A DNA stretch of 39,391 nt from Youngiibacter fragilis 232.1. Its GTDB lineage: Bacteria; Bacillota; Clostridia; Clostridiales; Clostridiaceae. Positions within the stretch are counted from its first letter, which is position 1, and each line of letters opens with the position of its first letter. The translations under genes and the position numbers were made by a program. The notes beneath the pieces are model-generated. The model was not told the origin of the DNA. It ran no database searches and worked only from the letters and a program-made list of their open reading frames with translations. Below, piece after piece: positions 1 through 8,165 of this stretch. The stretch spans positions 1-39,391 of the forward strand of contig NZ_AXUN02000171.1 of assembly GCF_000495435.3 (NCBI RefSeq), given 5' to 3'.

Positions 1-14
1 CAAATTAAAATACA

Positions 15-308
15 CTACCTCTTTGAACCGAACCAGTCAACGAACTTGTAGCCTATGGCTATCGCTGCACCTGACTCCTCCATGAGCTTTGCATAAAGTG
101 ACGAAGCGGCAAAAATGAAGAAATAGTTCTTGAAGAAGTTAAGATATCCGGTCATATAGAATTCCGAGAAGGATTCCCATATCCCCATTCCGTTTGTAAG
201 TATTACGACCATACCTGCGATAATTGTAAGCGGCAGTGCTCCTACTCCCTTATAGGCGAGCACCGCAAGGATCAATATTGCTATTAGTAGTCCAGTTATT
301 CCTAACAC
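15..308 (-). pseudogene. GntP-family permease, N-terminal fragment ending at an early stop
   Basis: The 97-residue product resembles the N-terminus of GntP-type gluconate/organic-acid permeases, which are normally about 440 residues. It has two hydrophobic segments (about residues 3-20 and 25-40), then a FFKNYFFIFAASSLYAKLMEESG-like region seen here only in part (residues about 58-80), and ends in WFGSKR followed by TAG. The GTG start at 308 is preceded by GAGGG at a good spacing. The gene is third in an operon after two ketopantoate-reductase-like genes. Family members continue directly into another membrane helix at this point, so the TAG looks like a nonsense mutation or a sequence error. 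Only 14 bases remain beyond it, so the rest of the gene cannot be checked. The likely role is uptake of a small hydroxy or sugar acid into the cytoplasm. Confidence 0.6.
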
Positions 309-364
309 TGTATCCCTCTTTCCTTATATTATTATTATGAGCCATATCGATTGAAACCGCCAGA

Positions 365-1387
365 TTATAACTTAGGTACCGTGAACCTCTCAAGGTTAGC
401 CATTGTCGGGAAAGGTATCACACCTGCTTCAAATTCCTTGACTATCTTTACGATAAGGTCGTTGAAAGGTGTATCAAGTCCGAATTTGTCGCCATTAAGC
501 GAAACTATCCCGTTGATGTAGTCAATCTCGCAGGGTCTGCCCTTCTCCATGTCCTGCATCATGCTGGCCTTCTGAGGCCTGTGAACTGAATATACGTCTC
601 TCAGGAACTCCACTGCATGGTCCCTTCCCGCTTCGTCATAGAACTTCAGCTCATTGAAGTCCTTTCCAGGTATGATGACCTCGAGCCCGATCCCCTTCAG
701 GTCAGCTACCCTGATGAGCTCATCAGCAACATGCGCTGCGCACCTGACCGCCTTCTCATCGTCGATTATCTCACCGAAGGTGCAGCCAAGGGCAGCTGAC
801 ATTCCGCTTAAAGCGCTGTTCATGAGAAGCTTCGACCACCTGATACCCAGCAGGTTGGTATTGATCTCCACATCTCCAGCCATTTTCAGGAATGCTTCAA
901 CCCTCTTGAGTTTCTCAGTGATCGCGCCGTCAAGGCTTCCAATCTCAATCCTCATGTGTTCCGGCTTGGTGTAGAGCTGTGACACTCCCGGTGCTATCCA
1001 GCCTCCGCCCCAGCCTACTGTTCCGCCTACTGTCCTGTCAGTTCCTACTATCTCCGCTACCGCCTCCTCTGGTATTCCGTTCTGGAGTGTGCACACGACG
1101 CTGTCCTCATTGATGAACGGCAAAAGGTTCCTTAGCGCAACCGCATTTGCAGTCTGCTTAAGCAGCACTATCACCACATCATAGATGCCATCCATCTGGT
1201 CTGGAGTTATTGCCTTTACAGGTATGTTCTTGAGGTCTAGGTACCCTGTTACGGTCGCACCTTTCTCATTCAGTGCATCCACGTGCTCCTTGTACGAATC
1301 AACAAGCACCACATCTCCGCCGTTCTTTGATACAACCGCTCCCATGATGGTTCCAAGGGAACCCGCTCCTAAAATTGCTGTCCTCAT
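365..1387 (-). CDS. Ketopantoate reductase (PanE/ApbA) family dehydrogenase, paralogue 2
   Basis: This 340-residue NAD(P)-dependent oxidoreductase has the N-terminal Rossmann motif GAGSLG (residues 7-12). The C-terminal helical domain carries the family lysine in RWSKLLMN and a conserved EID near residue 287 (KGRPCEIDYINGIV). True PanE reduces 2-dehydropantoate to pantoate. Here the usual NxxN around the lysine region reads NSALSG, and the protein is longer than the roughly 300 residues typical of PanE, so the substrate may differ. The ATG at 1387 follows AGGAGG at 6-nt spacing. It lies 35 bp after its paralogue and 56 bp before the permease fragment. Tandem paralogues beside a transporter suggest catabolism of a 2-keto or hydroxy acid rather than coenzyme A synthesis; that is inference. 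Confidence 0.85.
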   Translation of the reverse strand: MRTAILGAGSLGTIMGAVVSKNGGDVVLVDSYKEHVDALNEKGATVTGYLDLKNIPVKAITPDQMDGIYDVVIVLLKQTANAVALRNLLPFINEDSVVCTLQNGIPEEAVAEIVGTDRTVGGTVGWGGGWIAPGVSQLYTKPEHMRIEIGSLDGAITEKLKRVEAFLKMAGDVEINTNLLGIRWSKLLMNSALSGMSAALGCTFGEIIDDEKAVRCAAHVADELIRVADLKGIGLEVIIPGKDFNELKFYDEAGRDHAVEFLRDVYSVHRPQKASMMQDMEKGRPCEIDYINGIVSLNGDKFGLDTPFNDLIVKIVKEFEAGVIPFPTMANLERFTVPKL

Positions 1388-1422
1388 TCTTTCCTCCTAA
1401 TGTAACTTGATTTATCTCCAGC

Positions 1423-2433
1423 CTAGACCTCAAACAGATCCAGGTTTGAAAACTCATACTTAAGTTCGCCGTTTTCAATCTTCTTTACTATTTCGACCAC
1501 CTTGTCATTCATCGGTGTAGGGACATTGAATTTCCTTCCTGTCTCACAGACTACCCCGTTGATGGCATCTATCTCGCATTTCCTGCCTTTCTGCAGGTCC
1601 TGGAGCATGCTCGCAACAAGCTCAAGATGAGGTCTCCAGAAGAACCTGTATGCCTTCTCAGCCTCGAGCCTGCTCGGTTCATCCCAGTAATCAAGCCTCT
1701 GGTCAAAGTCGAAGCCATGGGAAGGCTCCATCCTTATCCCCGCTGCCCTGCTTACATCTATGCACTCCTTACCGACCACCTGAAGCACCCTGAAGCTCTT
1801 GTCATTCTCCATGACATCCCCGAATTTGCATCCAAGCGCAGTGGAGACACCGCTGAATGTCGCGTTCATGAGAAGCTTTCCCCAGCGAAGCCCCATAAGG
1901 TTGGTGGAGATCTCAACAGGACACATGCACTCAAGTATCTCCTTTATCTCATATACCTCGGGAGTTATCTCACCGTTCACGGTTCCAAGCGTGAAGAACA
2001 TGTCCTGGACTTCCGTTGTCAGCCTTGATACTCCGGGCTCAACCCATGTGGCTCCCCAGCCTACTGGTGCACCCATGGTCCTGTTCTCACCGAACGCTTC
2101 TGCTACGGCGATCTCAGGAAGTCCGTTCTGCAGTGTGCAGATTATCGTCTTTTCCCCCACATGCGGCTTAAGCTGCGCGAACGCCGCTTCATTGTACGTC
2201 TGCTTGGTCATGTAGAAGACAAGGTCATAGATCCCTTCCATCTCGTCCGGTGTCAATGCATTCACCGGAACAAGCATCTCCTTCTGACCTATAACCCTGG
2301 CGCCATTCTTCTTAAGAGCATCCACATGCTCCCTGTTGACGTCAATAAGGTCGATTTCCCTTCCCGATTGCGCTATGTGGGCCCCAAGTATCGTACCAAG
2401 AGACCCAACTCCCATAATTGCCAGTCTTTCCAT
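1423..2433 (-). CDS. Ketopantoate reductase (PanE/ApbA) family dehydrogenase, paralogue 1
   Basis: This 336-residue homologue of the next gene has the Rossmann motif GVGSLG near the N-terminus, RWGKLLMNATFSG around the catalytic lysine and CEIDAINGVV near the C-terminus. The frame stays open upstream to 2526, but ATG 2433 is the better start. It has AGGAGG about 8 nt upstream and places the Rossmann strand at the N-terminus as in its paralogue. It is the first gene of the operon. The stop is TAG, showing that TAG is an ordinary terminator codon here. Its function is an NAD(P)H-dependent reduction of a branched 2-keto acid or the reverse; the substrate is not determined. Confidence 0.85.
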   Translation of the reverse strand: MERLAIMGVGSLGTILGAHIAQSGREIDLIDVNREHVDALKKNGARVIGQKEMLVPVNALTPDEMEGIYDLVFYMTKQTYNEAAFAQLKPHVGEKTIICTLQNGLPEIAVAEAFGENRTMGAPVGWGATWVEPGVSRLTTEVQDMFFTLGTVNGEITPEVYEIKEILECMCPVEISTNLMGLRWGKLLMNATFSGVSTALGCKFGDVMENDKSFRVLQVVGKECIDVSRAAGIRMEPSHGFDFDQRLDYWDEPSRLEAEKAYRFFWRPHLELVASMLQDLQKGRKCEIDAINGVVCETGRKFNVPTPMNDKVVEIVKKIENGELKYEFSNLDLFEV

Positions 2434-2843
2434 TTCATCCCTCCTGATTTGAAGTAAACAATTACATCGACGTCTTATATTTAGCAATAACCATGCCAAT
2501 AAAAAAAAGACCAAAAACAAGGCCATTTGATAGATTCATCAGCATGTTCCGTCGCGAAAAGCGACGATTTGCCATTTAATGCGTCATCTAATCCGACACC
2601 AAACAAGTTCGGCCTGACTGTCCGGGTTGCCTGACCTTTCCAGTCACCCATCTGCAAATATCCGCCAGAATACCATCGAAAATAACTGAAAAGTTCCGGA
2701 TGATCCCCAGCTTTTCTGAAGTTATCCACATAAGATTGCAGTAAAGCTCACATCACGTGATATTCTGTTGGTGAAGCATCCTGATTCTGTTAGAATTAAG
2801 CTGTATTAAGAAAACCAGATAGAAATTAGACGAGGTGTTTACC
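2434..2843. other. Divergent intergenic region between panE-like operon and nudC
   Basis: These 410 bp hold no credible gene. The one short open frame on the minus strand lacks a ribosome binding site and family resemblance. The region must carry the promoter of the minus-strand dehydrogenase operon, for which I see only a weak candidate, and the plus-strand nudC promoter annotated separately. A perfect 10-bp palindrome, ATCACGTGAT, lies at 2752-2761 just upstream of the nudC -35. Confidence 0.5.
2768..2796 (+). promoter_or_regulatory. Sigma-A type promoter of nudC
   Basis: TTGGTG at 2768-2773 and TAGAAT at 2791-2796 are separated by 17 bp. The predicted transcript would start near 2803, about 40 bp before the nudC start codon. 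The palindrome ATCACGTGAT (2752-2761) abuts the -35 and could be an operator. Confidence 0.5.
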
Positions 2844-3686
2844 ATGATCCAGGATATAGAGCCAAGAATATTCGACAACAACTTCAAGAACAGGAAGCCG
2901 GAGGCCCATGACCTTTTCCTGTCATATGATGGTGATAAGGTCCTTGTCAGAGAGGATAAGGACAAGCTCTGGTACCCTTCATTCTCCGATTTCGAGGAAG
3001 GTCATCCTAACCTCATGGAGAAAGCCACATTCCTGTTCAGCATTGATGACTTAAGCTACTACCTTACAGATGAAAAGGCACTTGATTCAGTTGAGGGCTG
3101 GACATACGTCAGCACCTCAAGGTTCAGGACCGAACCGAAGTACTGGCGCTCCTTCGCAGGTGTCGTCGGCTGGCAGCTGAACAGATGGTATTCAAACCAC
3201 AGGTTCTGCAGCAGATGCACAAAGCCAATGGCCCATTCGGACAAGGAACGCATGCTATACTGCGAAAGCTGCGGCTTCCAGACCTACCCTACGATCTCAC
3301 CCTGTGTCATAGTCGGAGTCCATAACGGCAACCGTCTGCTGCTGACAAAGTATGCAGGCCGAGCCTATGCGAACTATGCCCTGGTTGCAGGCTTTGCAGA
3401 GATCGGCGAAACATTGGAGCAGACTGTTAAAAGGGAGGTCTTTGAAGAGGTGGGACTAAAGGTCAGGAACCTGAAGTTCTACAAGAGCCAGCCCTGGCCA
3501 TTTACTGACACGCTGCTTGTTGGCTTCTACGCTGAGCTTGAAGGCGACGACAAGATAACGATAGAGGAAGACGAGCTTGCACTTGGAGTCTGGATGGAGA
3601 GGGAGGATATCCCGCCTGCTGAGCTCAAGATAAGCCTCACAAGCGAGATGATGGAAGCCTTCAGGACACGGTCATTCGAGCTTTAA
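2844..3686 (+). CDS. nudC: NADH pyrophosphatase (NAD+ diphosphatase), Nudix family
   Basis: This 280-residue enzyme is predicted to cleave NAD(H) to NMN(H) and AMP, and in other bacteria it also removes NAD caps from RNA. It has an N-terminal NudC domain, then a four-cysteine zinc ribbon (CSRC...CESC, near residue 125-155). The Nudix box begins GFAEIGETLEQTVKREVFEE, with the REVFEEVG core intact. The NudC signature SQPWPF follows directly, although the usual P-H-S continuation is T-D-T. A GTG at 2835 is also in frame, but ATG 2844 sits 8 nt after GAGG and is preferred. It is a single-gene unit with its own promoter and a strong terminator. Confidence 0.9.
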   Translation: MIQDIEPRIFDNNFKNRKPEAHDLFLSYDGDKVLVREDKDKLWYPSFSDFEEGHPNLMEKATFLFSIDDLSYYLTDEKALDSVEGWTYVSTSRFRTEPKYWRSFAGVVGWQLNRWYSNHRFCSRCTKPMAHSDKERMLYCESCGFQTYPTISPCVIVGVHNGNRLLLTKYAGRAYANYALVAGFAEIGETLEQTVKREVFEEVGLKVRNLKFYKSQPWPFTDTLLVGFYAELEGDDKITIEEDELALGVWMEREDIPPAELKISLTSEMMEAFRTRSFEL

Positions 3687-3693
3687 CAATAAA

Positions 3694-3736
3694 GGACCTT
3701 ACCGCCAATCTCTCTTTGGCAGCAAGGTCCTTCTAT
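3694..3736 (+). terminator. Terminator of nudC
   Basis: AAGGACCTT pairs with AAGGTCCTT, with an inner GCCAA/TTGGC stem. The structure lies just after the nudC stop codon and ends in TTCT. The T-tract is short but the stem is perfect. Confidence 0.65.
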
Positions 3737-3856
3737 CTGTTACTAATTATCCCGTTAAAAATATACTTACAATTGCGTTCACCATAAGTGAAATCCTGAC
3801 ATATGGACATGCATCTCCATACTATGTATTCAAAACCAGCTTTACCGCTTAATTTC

Positions 3857-4495
3857 TTATGGTCCGGTTAGTATTCCATAGCACACAGCCAGATCAAAAT
3901 AATATTTGTCTACAGCAGCCTTCAACTCAGGCTTCTTTTTGAGTATGAGATATTCCATAATCCTCTTGATGCCCTCAACCCGGTCGGCTGGTCCTTTTTC
4001 TGAATTCATGATCACGTATCCAGGATAGCCTGCAAGAAGTCTTTGATGGAGGTTTGCGAGATATCCAAAGCCGGTAGTCTCAGAAACTGCCCTGTGGATT
4101 TCAAATTCATGAATCCTTGCCTGGTCAATCCTTTCTGCCCCACAGGCATTCATATACTTGCCAAAGATCTCATTCAATCCTGATATATCAAGTTCCCTTG
4201 CCAGTATGACCTCCATGAGCTCATATTCAATTTCTGCAATGATCTTGAGAGCCCTGGCTATCTCATCGAGAGTAGTTGCCCTTACCCTCATATGCCTGTT
4301 GGGCAGCCTCTCCAGATAACCTTCCTTCTCCAGCAGCTGAAGAGCCTCCCGGACCGGTGTCCTGGAAAGCTTGAGCTGTTCTGCCAGTTCTTCCTGAATG
4401 ATTTCCTGTTCCGGAATCAGCCTTCCGGATATCACATATTCCCTTAGTACGTCAGCTATCTGGTCCTTTGTCTGCACCAAACCGATTTTTCTCAT
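3857..4495 (-). CDS. GntR-family transcriptional regulator, FCD subfamily
   Basis: This 212-residue DNA-binding regulator has an N-terminal winged helix (residues about 8-75) with the GntR signature LSRTPVREALQLLEKEGYLE, and a C-terminal all-helical ligand domain. The start is set by the promoter: an upstream in-frame ATG at 4549 falls inside the -10, so ATG 4495 is chosen despite a weak ribosome binding site. FCD domains usually hold a metal through a D/H, an EH pair and a late H. Here the EH position reads EG (VEGIKRIM) and the late position reads KYYFD, so metal binding looks lost. The gene is AT-richer than its neighbours. The target could be the panE-like/permease operon or the lct operon; neither shows a second copy of its own palindrome. 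Confidence 0.85.
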   Translation of the reverse strand: MRKIGLVQTKDQIADVLREYVISGRLIPEQEIIQEELAEQLKLSRTPVREALQLLEKEGYLERLPNRHMRVRATTLDEIARALKIIAEIEYELMEVILARELDISGLNEIFGKYMNACGAERIDQARIHEFEIHRAVSETTGFGYLANLHQRLLAGYPGYVIMNSEKGPADRVEGIKRIMEYLILKKKPELKAAVDKYYFDLAVCYGILTGP

Positions 4496-4547
4496 AAATA
4501 CACCATTACTGCACCAATCGCATTCCTTAGATAATTCATTTGTAACC

Positions 4548-4576
4548 ATTATAGTATATTGTATACAAAGTTTGAA
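4548..4576 (-). promoter_or_regulatory. Promoter of the 3857 GntR gene with an embedded operator
   Basis: Read on the minus strand, TTCAAA (4571-4576) and TATAAT (4548-4553) are 17 bp apart. The perfect 10-bp palindrome TTGTATACAA (4559-4568) sits in the spacer. TTGTATACAA is the kind of site bound by FCD-type GntR proteins, so autorepression is likely. Confidence 0.65.
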
Positions 4577-4622
4577 CATGTAAGGTCATAAAGGGCCGTG
4601 GATGCTTCCAGCTGTACAGATG

Positions 4623-4667
4623 CTCCAACGTAAAAAGAGCTGGGACGAACAGCTCTTTTCGTTGGAG
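4623..4667. terminator. Long hairpin / bidirectional terminator after lctD
   Basis: CTCCAACG (4623-4630) pairs with CGTTGGAG (4660-4667). The inner AAAAGAGCTG (4633-4642) pairs with CAGCTCTTTT (4650-4659) around a 7-base loop. The inner stem alone gives AGAGCTG/CAGCTCT followed by T-runs in both directions. It lies 77 bp beyond the lctD stop, between lctD and the GntR promoter. Confidence 0.6.
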
Positions 4668-4743
4668 TATAGGAGTATTGCTAAATGTTTGGCATGGTTC
4701 TTCTTACCTAATGCGCTTTGAAATGCACATGTCCGTAATCTTC

Positions 4744-6144
4744 CTACTGGCAGACCTTCCCAGGATTAAGTATATTCCTTGGGTCAAATGCCAGCTTTAT
4801 GTTCCTTAGCAGAGAGATGTATGACTCATCATATTGCTCGAAAAGGTATGGTCTCTTTGCGAAGCCAATTCCATGCTCCCCGGATACTACACCTTCAAGC
4901 TCCCTTGCCCTGCTGTACATGCACTCGAATATGTCAGTCAGCTTCTTCTTCCACTGCTCCTCGTTCATGTCATCCTTCAGAACATACACATGGAGGTTTC
5001 CGTCCCCTGCATGTCCGAAGCTCCTGATCCTTACATCGAACTGCTTTTCAAGCTCATGCGTGTACTTTATGAAGTCAGCTACCCTGTCCCTTGGGACGCA
5101 TACATCGCATTCATCCATATCAGTCGTGGACGCCTTGACCGCCTCAAGGAAAGCTCCTCTTGCGGACCAGATGCTCTGCTTCCTTTCGTCTGTGTCCGAT
5201 ATGAACACATCAAGGGCACCTTCCTCAAGGCAGAGCTGAGCCACCTTGTCATAGCTCCTTTCAATCTCCTCAGTGCTGTTTCCGTCAAAGGAAAGGAGAA
5301 GATATGCATCTGATGAATTGTCAGGGAACTTCTTGTCAAGGAACTGCTCGGCAGCGAGTATTACTTCCCTCTGCATGAACTCTATGGCTGTCGGCGCCGC
5401 CTTGGACTTAATTATCTTAGGCACTGTGCTTATTGCCATATCAAGGTTCGGGAAGGGTATGAGAAGGCTGATGACCTTCTTTGGCAGCGGAAGAAGCTTC
5501 AGTGTGGCTTCGGTGATTACTGCAAGGGTTCCCTCGGAGCCGCATACCATATCCTTTATGCTGTACCCTGAGCTGTTCTTGACGACCTTTCCGCCTACCT
5601 TCATGATGTCGCCGTTTGGCATCACGAGCTCAAGGCCACGCACGTAGTCCCTTGTCACTCCATACTTCACGGCTCTCATTCCACCGGCGTTGGTATTTAT
5701 GTTGCCGGCAATTGTTGCTGTCTTCTCACCCGGATCAGGAGGATAGAAGAAGTCCCTTTCCTCGACGTACTTGGCAATATCCATGAGCATGACGCCAGGA
5801 TCCACCGTCAGTGTAAGGTTGTTCTCGTCCAGTTCCTTTATCCTTGTCATCTTGGTCATGTTCATCATGATCCCGCCATGTATTGGCACCGAGGCTCCGA
5901 CCAGGCCAGTTCCCGAACCTCTTATAACCACAGGGATGTTGTTCTCATGCGCATATTTCATGACCTTAGACACTTCTTCAGTGGAGAGCACCTCTACCAT
6001 GACCTCAGGCATCCTGCTTATGCCTCCAAGCTCATCATGGCTGAAGTCTTCGCTTATCGCCTCTCCTGCATATACTCTCCCATCATCAAGCGCCTGCCTG
6101 AGAAAAGCCAGATCCTTGTCATCTATTATCTTATATCCCATCAT
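4744..6144 (-). CDS. lctD: FAD-linked lactate/glycolate dehydrogenase (GlcD/LctD type)
   Basis: This 466-residue flavoenzyme belongs to the GlcD/D-lactate dehydrogenase family. It has an N-terminal PCMH FAD-binding domain with [17 protein letters not shown] (residues about 74-90) and [21 protein letters not shown]. The C-terminal FAD-oxidase domain carries [15 protein letters not shown] and [15 protein letters not shown]. It oxidises a 2-hydroxyacid to the 2-keto acid. Encoded directly after etfB-etfA, it matches the lctBCD arrangement of Acetobacterium, where the complex drives lactate oxidation with NAD+ by consuming reduced ferredoxin. The start overlaps the etfA stop (TAATG), with a ribosome site inside etfA. 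D-lactate is the most likely substrate; glycolate and 2-hydroxyglutarate remain possible. Confidence 0.85.
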   Translation of the reverse strand: MMGYKIIDDKDLAFLRQALDDGRVYAGEAISEDFSHDELGGISRMPEVMVEVLSTEEVSKVMKYAHENNIPVVIRGSGTGLVGASVPIHGGIMMNMTKMTRIKELDENNLTLTVDPGVMLMDIAKYVEERDFFYPPDPGEKTATIAGNINTNAGGMRAVKYGVTRDYVRGLELVMPNGDIMKVGGKVVKNSSGYSIKDMVCGSEGTLAVITEATLKLLPLPKKVISLLIPFPNLDMAISTVPKIIKSKAAPTAIEFMQREVILAAEQFLDKKFPDNSSDAYLLLSFDGNSTEEIERSYDKVAQLCLEEGALDVFISDTDERKQSIWSARGAFLEAVKASTTDMDECDVCVPRDRVADFIKYTHELEKQFDVRIRSFGHAGDGNLHVYVLKDDMNEEQWKKKLTDIFECMYSRARELEGVVSGEHGIGFAKRPYLFEQYDESYISLLRNIKLAFDPRNILNPGKVCQ

Positions 6145-7343
6145 TATGCTCCCTTCTCAAGCTTGATTCTTTCAATGAGCTGCGGCAGCACCTCATAAAG
6201 GTCCCCGACGATTCCATAGTGTGCTATGTTGAAGATCGAAGCCTTCTCGTCGCTGTTCACCGCAAATATATGCTCCGACCCGTTCATGCCGGCAGCGAAC
6301 TGCACGGACCCTGAAATTCCCAGCGTTATTATGAGCTTCGGCTTTACAGTTCGTCCGCTTAGCCCTACCTGCCTCTTGGCATCAAGCCAGCCCGACTCAA
6401 CAAGGGGCCTTGTCCCTGCAATCTGGGCATCAAGCAGTCCTGCAAGCTCCCTTACCATCTCCATGTCCTTTTCACTCTTTATTCCCCTGCCGACAGCTAT
6501 TATGGTCTCAGCATCAGAAATGCTCGTTTCCTTGTCCTTCTGCCTTACCTCGAGGACCTCTGTCCTCGATGCAAGCCTGCTCTCATCGATTCTGCACTCT
6601 ACTACCTCACCGCTGGCTTCTGCCGACCTTTCCAGCGCGTTCATCACCTTGTACCTTACGGTTGCAAGCTGTGGCCTGGTGTTCGGGGTCTTTATCTGTG
6701 CCATTATGTTTCCGCCAAAGGCCGGCCTTATCTGGACAAGGTCAGTGTTCTCCTTGATATCAAGCACAGTGCAGTCAGCTGTGAGCCCGGTCCGAAACCT
6801 TGCGGCCATCCTTGGTGCAAGTGACCTTCCTATGGTGGTCGCTCCTACAAGTATGGATGAAGGCTTCACGTTGTTTATGAAATCCTCGAATGCGGCGGCG
6901 TAAGGCTCGATCCTGAAATCCTTCAGTTCCTCATGGTCGTATGCATATACCTTGTCAGCTCCGTAGTGAAGGAGTTCACCTGCCTTGTCCAGTATTCCAT
7001 GACCGAGGAACAAAGCGTATACCGGGAAGCCAACCTTCGCTGCAAGCTCCTTCGCTTTGCCAAGCAGCTCCATTGTCACAGGATGGATCTCTCCTTCAAC
7101 ATGGTCCACATACACAGCGATGCCTTTCCATAAGCTCTTGTCCACAGCCTGCCTTTTCTCATCCCCGACAAACTCCATGACTCCTTTAGGCCCCTTGCTC
7201 ACGCAGATCCTGCAAAGCTTGCAGGCTGCATTCACCTCAAGCTTCCCATTGTTATCCTCAAGGGCATTGAAAGGACATATCCTGATTAGTTCAGCCATAT
7301 TTTCAGCCGTCACCAGATGGTCGTTGACCTTTAAAGTTCCCAT
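6144..7343 (-). CDS. etfA: Electron transfer flavoprotein alpha subunit with N-terminal Fe-S segment
   Basis: This 399-residue EtfA partners EtfB and the adjacent dehydrogenase. The first 55 residues form a half-ferredoxin: C23 in ICPFN and C41, C44, C47 in CKLCRIC, enough ligands for one [4Fe-4S] cluster. The usual EtfA flavodoxin-like domain follows from about residue 75. The C-terminal FAD-binding domain has [20 protein letters not shown] and ends in the [12 protein letters not shown]...YGIVGD region typical of EtfA. An Fe-S extension on EtfA is known in the Acetobacterium LctC and CarE proteins. The ATG at 7343 follows GGGAGG at 9 nt. It lies 14 bp after etfB and overlaps lctD. Confidence 0.92.
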   Translation of the reverse strand: MGTLKVNDHLVTAENMAELIRICPFNALEDNNGKLEVNAACKLCRICVSKGPKGVMEFVGDEKRQAVDKSLWKGIAVYVDHVEGEIHPVTMELLGKAKELAAKVGFPVYALFLGHGILDKAGELLHYGADKVYAYDHEELKDFRIEPYAAAFEDFINNVKPSSILVGATTIGRSLAPRMAARFRTGLTADCTVLDIKENTDLVQIRPAFGGNIMAQIKTPNTRPQLATVRYKVMNALERSAEASGEVVECRIDESRLASRTEVLEVRQKDKETSISDAETIIAVGRGIKSEKDMEMVRELAGLLDAQIAGTRPLVESGWLDAKRQVGLSGRTVKPKLIITLGISGSVQFAAGMNGSEHIFAVNSDEKASIFNIAHYGIVGDLYEVLPQLIERIKLEKGA

Positions 7344-7357
7344 TGTTCCATACCTCC

Positions 7358-8146
7358 CTATACCAGCTTGAGCTCAACGAGCTTGCTGGAAACATTCATC
7401 GCAACTTCTGAACCCTCACCCTTGAAAATTTCCCTCTTACCGTTCGCAGCCGGCGGGAATATCCTCTCAACCTGTGTCGGGGAACCGTCAAGTCCGTATT
7501 TTCTGACATCCTGGTCCTCGAAGTCTGCGAAGGTTATTGTCCTTATAGCCTTGTCCTTAGTCGCCATCTTTCTTCTGTAGGAAGGCAGCCTCGGCTGGAA
7601 TATGTCCTTCTCAAGAGTCAGCAGGCATGGGTACTTGACCCTGACCTTCTCGATGGTATTGGGCATATCCATCTCAACGGTTATCGAATCATCAGCTATC
7701 TCAAAGATCCTGGTCACATTCGCTATGTGGGGTATGTTCAGATACTCAGCCATCTCAGGTCCCACCTGCGCAGTATCACCATCCGTCGTCTGCTTGCCGG
7801 TAAGTATGATATCGAAATTCCCAAGCTTCTTTGCTGACTGTGAAAGCGTGTATGATGTGGCGAGCACATCCGAGCCTGCAAATTTCCTGTCCGAAACCAG
7901 CGCTCCCTCATCTACTCCCATCATGAAGGCTTCCTTTATGACATCCTCTGCCTGCCTCGGACCCATGGTCATTGCGGTTATCGACCCGCCGCTCTTTTCC
8001 TTTATCCTCAGGGCTGTCTCGAGAGCATACAGGTCGTAGGGATTCATCTTCGAATCCACACCGTCCCTCTTGAGTACTCCTGTCTTTTCATCAACCTCAA
8101 CCTTCGTTGATCCCGGAACCTGCTTGATACACACCAAAATATTCAT
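7358..8146 (-). CDS. etfB: Electron transfer flavoprotein beta subunit
   Basis: This 262-residue EtfB begins MNILVCIKQVPGSTKV, has NPYDLYALETALRIKE near residue 38, and carries the nucleotide-binding loop GKQTTDGDTAQVGPEMAEYL near residue 120. In bifurcating or confurcating Etf proteins this loop binds a second FAD rather than AMP. I infer that mode from the lct-like context, not from a decisive residue. An in-frame ATG 12 bases upstream exists, but it overlaps the GGAGGG ribosome site, so 8146 is chosen. The stop is TAG. It is the third gene of the lrgA-lrgB-etfB-etfA-lctD operon. Confidence 0.92.
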   Translation of the reverse strand: MNILVCIKQVPGSTKVEVDEKTGVLKRDGVDSKMNPYDLYALETALRIKEKSGGSITAMTMGPRQAEDVIKEAFMMGVDEGALVSDRKFAGSDVLATSYTLSQSAKKLGNFDIILTGKQTTDGDTAQVGPEMAEYLNIPHIANVTRIFEIADDSITVEMDMPNTIEKVRVKYPCLLTLEKDIFQPRLPSYRRKMATKDKAIRTITFADFEDQDVRKYGLDGSPTQVERIFPPAANGKREIFKGEGSEVAMNVSSKLVELKLV

Positions 8147-8165
8147 GTTTCCCTCCATTTTCTTT

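Noticed and set aside
2481-2729. 82-codon open frame on the minus strand between the panE-like operon and nudC
   Set aside because: No ribosome binding site, aromatic-rich composition without family resemblance, and it overlaps the start region of the dehydrogenase operon.
3801-3820. Small dyad TATGGA/TCCATA between nudC and the GntR gene
   Set aside because: Only six base pairs, with no T-tract and no relation to a promoter.
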